From: Taxillus chinensis
Lineage: Eukaryota; Streptophyta; Magnoliopsida; Santalales; Loranthaceae
NCBI GenBank assembly: GCA_023512835.1
Contig: CM042089.1
Location: 26,850,440 to 26,914,439, forward strand
Reading direction: 5' to 3'
DNA length: 64,000 bases
Positions 59,701 through 64,000 of the stretch are shown in pieces. Numbering within the stretch: position 1 is the stretch's first letter; every line of letters starts with the position of its first letter. A program made the translations under genes and the position numbers. The notes under the pieces are model-generated. The model saw nothing but the letters and a program-made list of their open reading frames with translations. It made no database searches and was not told where the DNA came from.

Positions 59701-61325
59701 ATGTACAAGTATAAGATGACATTATAGCCCAAGTGGTAGATTGTTGGATTTTAACAATTATTGTACATTGATAGCAGGATTATCATATTTTTAATAAGTC
59801 TAATTAAAAATAAATTAACAAGGCTTAAGGTTTATTGGACTTAAATGCATCTAATAAAAATATGGGTACTAATATGCAGAGACCAGTTTAATATTTCTAT
59901 TAGCTGATGGGTCTAATTAGAAATAATAAAAATTTAATTATAATTAACTTTTTATATTTATCTCACGGTCAGTTCTCATATCGCATGTATGAATGTATTA
60001 TCTGCTTTCCATCAGTAGAGAGAGAGAGGGGATAATCCTCCAAGGAACTAAGGCATATTGATTTGGAAGACAGATCATTGAAGGTTTAGAGTCATCTATT
60101 GACAAACACGATTGAATCAGGTACGCCCTTTCATGTATTGATTCTTAATAATTTGACCTGAGGTCTTAGGTTTTGAATTATGAGTTTAACCCTATATATA
60201 TGTTTGTGTGTTAGGTATATAAAACAAGAAGTTAAAATATAACTAAATAGCTGTTATATGATTGTTATACATATTTAATAGTTCAGATGGAGTTCATACA
60301 CTGACCTGATCTGGGCCTTCCTCGACTCATACTTTTTGGAGAAGCCAGCATAAGGGAAGTTAAAGATGATTCGATCGAATATCTTTCCATTGAACATGGA
60401 ATCCTTGTCTCCGATCATAGTGGCATCAACTCCGTGAAACACATTGCAACCCCGCATCTTTAATATTTGAATGTTATCAGATGCACTCCCGTAATTGTCG
60501 GTTAAAAAATCTGTTTTGTAAAGTAAAATTTAGTACTAGGATAATAAGAGTTGAGCAACTGAGCAAGGGTGTTAATTCAACGGTAAAGCGTTCATTTTCA
60601 TGGCATTGATTAGACTCTTTTTTGTATTTAATACGGTGCCGAGTTTTTAACGATCAGTCCGTGTCCGGGGATAACAAACAATGTTTGCTATTCGTTTTGT
60701 TTATCTTTATGAGCATAATACAAATTACTTATTTAATAAACTAGCGATTATGAGCTGATATCAAATATGTTTCTAGGATTGGTTCAAAGTCCTACTATCC
60801 TACTATCAGCTATTGTAAACTTCTTTAAAAAAACACGCAAAAATAAAAACAACAACAAACGGAAGGGGTCGGTGCCACGAGAACGAATATCAACGCACCT
60901 CATAATTAATTAATTAATTAATTGTAAAAGGTTGCCCGTAATGTAAGACCAAGTACGCCAGAGTTGTAACTTTATGAAACAAAAACTAAAATAAATAAGA
61001 AATAAAAAAATTTAAGTGATGATGAGTTTTATTTACCAAAGGAATCGAGAGAAGTAGCGATCATGTTGAAGGCAGTGTCAAAAGCAGTAGCTAAACAAGC
61101 GGAGAAGGAGAAGTCTCCTTCGCCAACAAGGAGTATCTTGTGGCGGCTGCTGTAGTGCTTTATCCATGTCTCTTTCACAACTGGCCTCCAAAGATACGCA
61201 GGCTTGTTCATCTGTTTTATTATTGAGTCGTACCCAAGGACAGTGAACCTGCTGCGGTTTAGGATCGTTTCATCACGAGTCCATGTCTGTTGATACCCAA
61301 AGATGCTGGAGAGGATTTGACCCAT
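47479..61325 (-). CDS. BMT5-like (DUF2431) rRNA methyltransferase-like protein, copy A
   Basis: Three exons: 61037-61325, 60306-60510 and 47479-47743 (759 bp, 252 residues plus stop). Phases match and splice sites are GT..AG. It starts [10 protein letters not shown]. Exon 1 has [17 protein letters not shown] (SAM motif I, residues 64-80); exon 2 has [16 protein letters not shown] and [17 protein letters not shown]; exon 3 has [42 protein letters not shown] and ends SKTFKFGI. This is the complete At4g26485-like domain. The yeast relative Bmt5 makes m3U in 25S rRNA, but the substrate of the plant proteins is not known to me. Intron 2 is about 12.6 kb because a nested Copia block sits in it; whether the exons are still spliced together is inferred from intact frame and sites. 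The alternative is two broken halves. Confidence 0.65.
47797..47943. repeat. Left copy of a ~140-bp duplication flanking the Copia
   Basis: From TATATGTTTGTGTGTTAGG to the CTTCCTCGACTCATACT end, this stretch repeats 60196-60333 on the far side of the Copia. There are about seven substitutions and one 9-bp indel. It contains the last bases of the BMT5-like exon 2, its donor site and the first part of intron 2. It ends exactly where the Copia LTR begins. Confidence 0.8.
48590..49966 (-). pseudogene. Nested Copia reverse transcriptase and RNase H
   Basis: RT (49966-49289): [40 protein letters not shown] and the catalytic YVDD (residues 149-152 of this frame). RNase H overlaps after a frameshift near 49330 and runs to 48747: [46 protein letters not shown] stop follows, and the last residues read on to about 48590. 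Two stops lie directly upstream (near 50050 and 49970). RT and RNase H would convert the RNA to cDNA. Confidence 0.88.
50201..51133 (-). pseudogene. Nested Copia integrase
   Basis: The segment 51133-50810 has [34 protein letters not shown] and [16 protein letters not shown] (catalytic Asp region of the integrase core). It ends with a stop where a CAA codon is expected, just before [19 protein letters not shown] (50791 onward, containing the catalytic Glu). The rest runs to 50201 with [10 protein letters not shown] and [16 protein letters not shown]. Another stop closes the linker. Apart from these point stops the domain is complete. Confidence 0.88.
51188..52468 (-). pseudogene. Nested Copia gag-protease part
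   Basis: 426 open codons. Residues 1-160 are a UBN2-type gag ([31 protein letters not shown]). The zinc knuckle [14 protein letters not shown] is at 202-215, the aspartic protease active site [12 protein letters not shown] at 260-271, and the GAG-pre-integrase motif [14 protein letters not shown] near 397-410. The frame ends in a TAG shortly after, where pol should continue. Gag packages the RNA and the protease matures the polyprotein. The catalytic DSG is intact, but the downstream reading frame is closed. Confidence 0.88.
53204..53751. other. Leader of the old Copia, first part
   Basis: AT-rich, no ORF with a recognisable domain. It lies between the PBS and the TRIM insertion. The second part of the leader (54411-55346) is equally non-coding and carries two GCCCAAAGGAAGA.TTAT-type motifs about 90 bp apart. 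Confidence 0.5.
53752..53790. repeat. (TA)n microsatellite, TRIM target
   Basis: A run of TA dinucleotides ending at the left LTR of the TRIM. A shorter ATATATATATAT stretch continues right of it (54399-54410). Confidence 0.85.
53791..54398 (+). mobile_element. Complete TRIM (terminal-repeat retrotransposon in miniature)
   Basis: Two LTRs of exactly 175 bp, 53791-53965 and 54224-54398, begin TGTTGGGATGTTT and end CCTGATTCTAACA or a close variant. A PBS TGGTATCAGAGC (53969-53980) follows the first after three bases. A purine tract (AAAGGGAGAGAT) precedes the second. The interior is only 258 bp and non-coding. Flanks are ATATA on both sides, a 5-bp duplication that cannot be proven because the target is a (TA)n run. 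LTR differences are about 14 of 175. It must be mobilised in trans. It sits in the leader of the old Copia. Confidence 0.93.
55347..56050 (+). pseudogene. Old Copia gag remnant
   Basis: Two overlapping frames (55347-55631, 55580-55774) and the broken continuation give the gag: [61 protein letters not shown] zinc knuckle [14 protein letters not shown] follows at about 56000-56045. There is a frameshift near 55600 and several stops. Gag would assemble the particle; this copy cannot. Confidence 0.8.
56078..56524 (+). pseudogene. Old Copia protease remnant
   Basis: 148 open codons. At residues 21-31 it reads [11 protein letters not shown], where the family has D-S-G: the catalytic Asp is Asn. 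The rest of the fold follows ([38 protein letters not shown]). The frame ends before the GAG-pre-integrase motif. Confidence 0.8.
56525..57530 (+). pseudogene. Old Copia integrase remnant
   Basis: GAG-pre-integrase/zinc-binding part at 56565-56700 ([25 protein letters not shown]). The core begins at 56730 ([28 protein letters not shown]), followed by a stop, a broken stretch with [10 protein letters not shown] near 57075, and the C-terminal part 57179-57526 ([33 protein letters not shown]). Several stops and frameshifts break it. Confidence 0.75.
57720..58600 (+). pseudogene. Old Copia reverse transcriptase remnant
   Basis: 57780-57905: [20 protein letters not shown]. 57938-58222: [48 protein letters not shown], then a stop. 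58280-58597: [16 protein letters not shown], with the catalytic YVDD kept. The enzyme would make cDNA; it is fragmented. Confidence 0.8.
58800..59285 (+). pseudogene. Old Copia RNase H remnant
   Basis: 58832-59065 reads [20 protein letters not shown] and [20 protein letters not shown]. Broken sequence follows with a CDNKSA-like piece (about 59090) and an end near 59285. It is the last domain of pol, followed by the 3' untranslated part and the polypurine tract at about 59731-59741. Confidence 0.75.
59742..60195 (+). repeat. 3' LTR of the old Copia
   Basis: About 454 bp. It aligns with 47944-48163 and then 52962-53188 once the inner Copia is removed (for example ATCCTCCAAGGAACTAAGGC in both). 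Roughly a tenth of positions differ in the part I compared, so the insertion is old. Confidence 0.8.
60196..60333. repeat. Right copy of the ~140-bp duplication flanking the Copia
   Basis: Begins directly at the end of the Copia 3' LTR and continues without interruption into the rest of exon 2 of copy A (60306-60510). It is the partner of 47797-47943. A normal Copia insertion duplicates only 5 bp. Confidence 0.8.
60511..61036. other. Intron 1 of BMT5-like copy A
   Basis: 526 bp between exon 2 and exon 1 of the minus-strand gene; longer than in copies B (about 98 bp) and C (about 96 bp). It contains a (TTAA)n run at 60904-60925 and a short AT-rich segment absent from the other copies, probably a small insertion. 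No gene was seen. Confidence 0.5.
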
Positions 61326-62426
61326 GCGTTTGATTCGCTCACTCTTCGATTTAATTCGAACACAAATTCACAGGGCTTGTTGGAATCGGGAGCTGATTTT
61401 TAAACATCACCAAATAATATGAATGAGAGTAACATCAATCAACAACGTGGTTCTTCACACATAATATATATATAGAAACAGAATGAATCGCGTACATGAA
61501 CATTCAACGTTTAAGACAAGCCTAAAAGTAGGGGCTCGAATGGCAACAACAATTAAGAAGTAAGAAGGAATGCTGATTAATGGGCATGCATGATTCCAAT
61601 TCCCAAGTGTTATATAGACGTTGGAACTGAGAAAATTAATGCATGAACTTCGATTCTGAAATCTTTAAAAGAAATCAAAGAAAAAGCATCATGTATAATT
61701 GCAACATAATCAAATTCATCAAAACCAGATAAAAGAAAAAAACGAAAGAAAAGATAGAGGGAGAGAGAGAGAGAGAGAGAGAACGGTCAGAATTATTCCA
61801 AGGTCAAGAAAAGGCACACCTTGGACTAGATTCAGCAAATTCACACCATTAATGGAGGATGGCTGCTCAGCTGAGGAATATTTAGAAGGCTTCATCACAT
61901 ATCCTTGGAAAATGGGCATTGCTGATGAGATTGTGAGTGGCAAGATGAAGTGATGGGTGGACAAAGTATTAGGAAGTGAAAAGTTTATATGCTTGTCTTG
62001 GTAAGTTCTCCCCAAGATTGAAGCAATCATTTACAAATAAATAAATAAAATAGCAGGAATAATAATGAAAAACTCTAGTACAAATTTAGTTTTCTCAAAC
62101 TAAAACCGGCTCAACCATTTGATGGGTATGCTCTTTGTACCAAATTTACGGCCTAAATGAAAAGCAGATCGTCAAAATGGTACGTAACAGTACACACAAG
62201 GTTGAGTTTACAATAAAATAATGAATATTCTTAGCATCGATTTTAAAATCAACATAATATTTAGCTTGCACCATGGTAAACCTCTACAAGCGCCATTTCA
62301 TTCCATTGCATGCCACGGAAAGCATGACTATGCTGTACATATACGAAGTCTCAAAACAACTGTCATGCCAGTAACTACCCCAAATTCATTCCACGCATTA
62401 ACAGAAACAAAATGGCATGACCAGTT
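61326..62426. other. Intergenic region between copies A and B
   Basis: Upstream flank of copy A and downstream flank of copy B. It holds a (GA)n run at 61757-61783. A segment (about 61560-61970) resembles the flank upstream of copy C (about 40340-40700). The open frame at 61699-61953 lies in this duplicated piece but is not conserved as a frame in the other copy, so I do not call it a gene. Confidence 0.45.
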
Positions 62427-63899
62427 TTAGCAAATATTATTCACAATCGGTCGGCTGGATGGTGCAATCGGAAGCCCGAACTTGAAGGTTTTGCTGGGGT
62501 TGCAATCGAAGTTGCCATCACCACCGAAGCCATACTTGGAGTTATAGCCTGGATAGTCACTTTGCCTAAACCGGGCTGTTCCAAGCAGCTCCAGGCCAAC
62601 GGCTGAGCCCAGTTCTTCTAAATTCCATTCCTTGTGGAACTTGGACGTCATGTGGGAGATGTGTATTTCACCCCCGCATTGAATCAATTTCTTAGCATTC
62701 TTCAAAAACCCGCGCACCAGCTTTTGGTGTTTCCTGCATCATATATGTTGGTCACATAACGTGAAACAAGAAAAATGACAGGCAATTAAGCTACAGTATA
62801 TGAAATTTACTCGTTCGGACCTCCCTCGACTCATTCTTTATGGAAAAGTCAGCATGAGGGAAGTTAAAAATGATCCGATCAAATATCTTTCCTTTGAATA
62901 TGGACTTCTTGTCTCCAATCTTAGTGGCATCAACTCCATGACACACTTCGCAACCCAAAATCTTTAATTTCTGGATGTTGTCCGATGCATTCCCGTAGTT
63001 TTTGTTTAAAAACTCTGTTATTTGATTTTAAAATTAGTGCGGAGGGACTTGAAGAGCTGTCTGTAGATACGAGAAATGTAAAAAACAGATGAAGTTGACG
63101 AGGAGTTTTTACCAAGGGAGTTGAGTGACGTGGTCACCATGTTGGCAGCAGATCCGAAAGCCTCAGCTAAACAAGCAGCGAACGAGAAATCTCCTTCGCC
63201 GAGCAGCAGTATCTTTTGGTTGCATGTATAGTGCTTCATACGCTTCTCCTTCACCACAATGGGCCTATCTACTTGCCCTTGAACAATCGCTGTTGGCTGA
63301 ATCGGTTTACTCTTTTTGCTTCTAATTTGATGGGCTTCCCTCATTTCTGTTTCTTGGGGATTACCATCAAGTTTTTTGCTTTCTTTGGACTGCAACGGAC
63401 TGGAGAAAACAGATGCAAAGATGCTCTCTTCAGGCTCCAGCTGATTGGAGCAAACAGATGCAGGGACGCATTCTGGGGTCGATGAAGGAGTTAAACGCAG
63501 ATGAACTTGCCTTTCTTTTTTAGCCAGCAACGGATTGGAGAAAGCAGATGCAAAGATGAACTCTTCAGGCTCCAGCTGATTGCAGCAAAGGGATGCAGTG
63601 ACGCTTTCTGGGGAAGATGAAGATGGTGGTAACAGCTGATGAACTCGCTTCTCTTTAGGCTGCAGTTGATCAGAGGAAACTGGTGCAAAGGTGCCCCCTG
63701 GGGCTGATGGAGAAAGGGGTAAAACCCGATGAAATACCCTTTCTTTAGGCTCCAGCTCATTGGAACAAGCATATGGAGCGCTGCTCTCTGGGGTTGATGA
63801 AGAAAGGGGCAAAAGCTGATGAACCAGCCTTTCTTCCACATCCAGCTGATCGCCACAGAGGCATTTTGTGATGTTGGAAAGAATCTGACTCATATTCAT
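62427..63899 (-). CDS. BMT5-like (DUF2431) methyltransferase-like protein, copy B, with N-terminal repeats
   Basis: Exon 1 63113-63899, exon 2 62811-63014, exon 3 62427-62733. A start at 63893 (MSQILSNI) matches the starts of copies A and C better than 63899. Residues 17-175 are five imperfect 30-45-residue units, each beginning like (S/C)NQLEPEE and rich in Ser/Pro (HQLLPPSSSSPES). The SAM motif GEGDFSF is at 234-240. Exon 2 has VCHGVDATKIGDKKS and [15 protein letters not shown]; exon 3 has LVRGFLKNAKKL, GEIHISHMTSKF and SDYPGYNSKYGFG. The complete protein would be about 430 residues. Oddity: exon 2 is 204 bp against 205 in copies A and C, with the missing base at the donor, so splicing at the visible GT shifts the frame. 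It may be a recent pseudogene or use another site. Confidence 0.65.
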
Positions 63900-64000
63900 C
63901 CCTCTTCAACTGGATATACAATTCAGAAAGAATTATGTGCTTGCCTTCCCAAAATGATATTAATGTGTGCATGAAATATGTTAAATTTCTAATGATACAT

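Larger units (their letters stand above)
47944..60195 (+). mobile_element. Old Copia element holding two further insertions
   Basis: The 5' LTR is 47944-48163 plus 52962-53188, split by the minus-strand Copia; the 3' LTR is 59742-60195. Both begin TGTTGGATTTTAA and end in ..CCTAT. The PBS TGGTATCAGAGC (53192-53203) follows the 5' LTR, and a polypurine tract (AAGTGGTAGAT) precedes the 3' LTR. The interior has gag, protease, integrase, RT and RNase H remnants on the plus strand, opposite to the host gene, with many stops. The 5' leader contains a TRIM and repeated CCCAAAGGAAGA motifs (about 54968, 55056). Confidence 0.85.

Noticed and set aside
60555..60600. tRNA-like piece (AATTCAACGGTAAAGCG) suggesting a tRNA gene or SINE
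   Set aside because: No B-box, no cloverleaf and no second half can be found downstream.
61699..61953. Plus-strand 84-codon ORF with a plausible C-terminus
   Set aside because: It starts beside a (GA)n run, and the homologous block near 40.6 kb does not keep the frame.

Overview
This is a repeat-rich nuclear segment of a flowering plant, probably a eudicot. It is AT-rich, its host genes carry canonical GT..AG introns, one of them contains an AAACCCTA telo-box in its 5' UTR, and most of the DNA is decayed plant-type transposon: Copia LTR elements, a TRIM, a LARD-like element, LINE pieces, hAT and PIF/Harbinger. I saw no prokaryotic, organellar or viral block and no CRISPR array. The species cannot be named from the sequence.

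Layout. 0.9-14.4 kb: a large non-autonomous LTR element (about 1.75-kb LTRs packed with GACTCGAAGAGTC-type repeats and a short interior with a Ulp1-like cysteine-protease fragment). Its left LTR is split by a decayed minus-strand Copia with 1.55-kb LTRs (2.4-11.1 kb). 14.7-16.3 kb: tandem LTR-like repeats and a LINE 3' end. 16.9-32.7 kb: one complete 17-exon minus-strand gene for the WD40 protein DCAF13/Sof1 (462 codons, every splice site canonical). Its introns have absorbed a LINE piece (intron 10) and two Copia copies sharing an LTR (8.3-kb intron 9). 34.6-38.5 kb: a whole but inactivated hAT element with 15-bp TIRs and an 8-bp TSD. 41.1-45.6 kb: PIF/Harbinger remnants with both the transposase and the Myb-like partner ORF.

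38.6-63.9 kb: three minus-strand members of the BMT5-like/DUF2431 methyltransferase family (At4g26485-like), each built as exon 1 (SAM motif GEGDFSF), a 205-bp exon 2 and exon 3. The copy at 38.6-39.8 kb is a pseudogene without exon 3. The middle copy has exons 1-2 at 60.3-61.3 kb and exon 3 at 47.5-47.7 kb, about 12.6 kb apart. The right copy (62.4-63.9 kb) has a repetitive N-terminal extension and a one-base defect at its exon 2 donor.

The middle copy's giant intron is a nest: an old plus-strand Copia (47944-60195), a younger minus-strand Copia inside its 5' LTR (48164-52956, TSD TATCC), and a complete 608-bp TRIM in its leader (53791-54398). The old Copia is flanked by a roughly 140-bp direct duplication of host intron/exon sequence instead of the usual 5-bp duplication; I regard this as the most unusual structure in the window.

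Functionally, the two host components both point to ribosome biogenesis: DCAF13/Sof1 acts in small-subunit rRNA processing, and the yeast relative Bmt5 methylates large-subunit rRNA. I have no evidence that they are linked beyond proximity.
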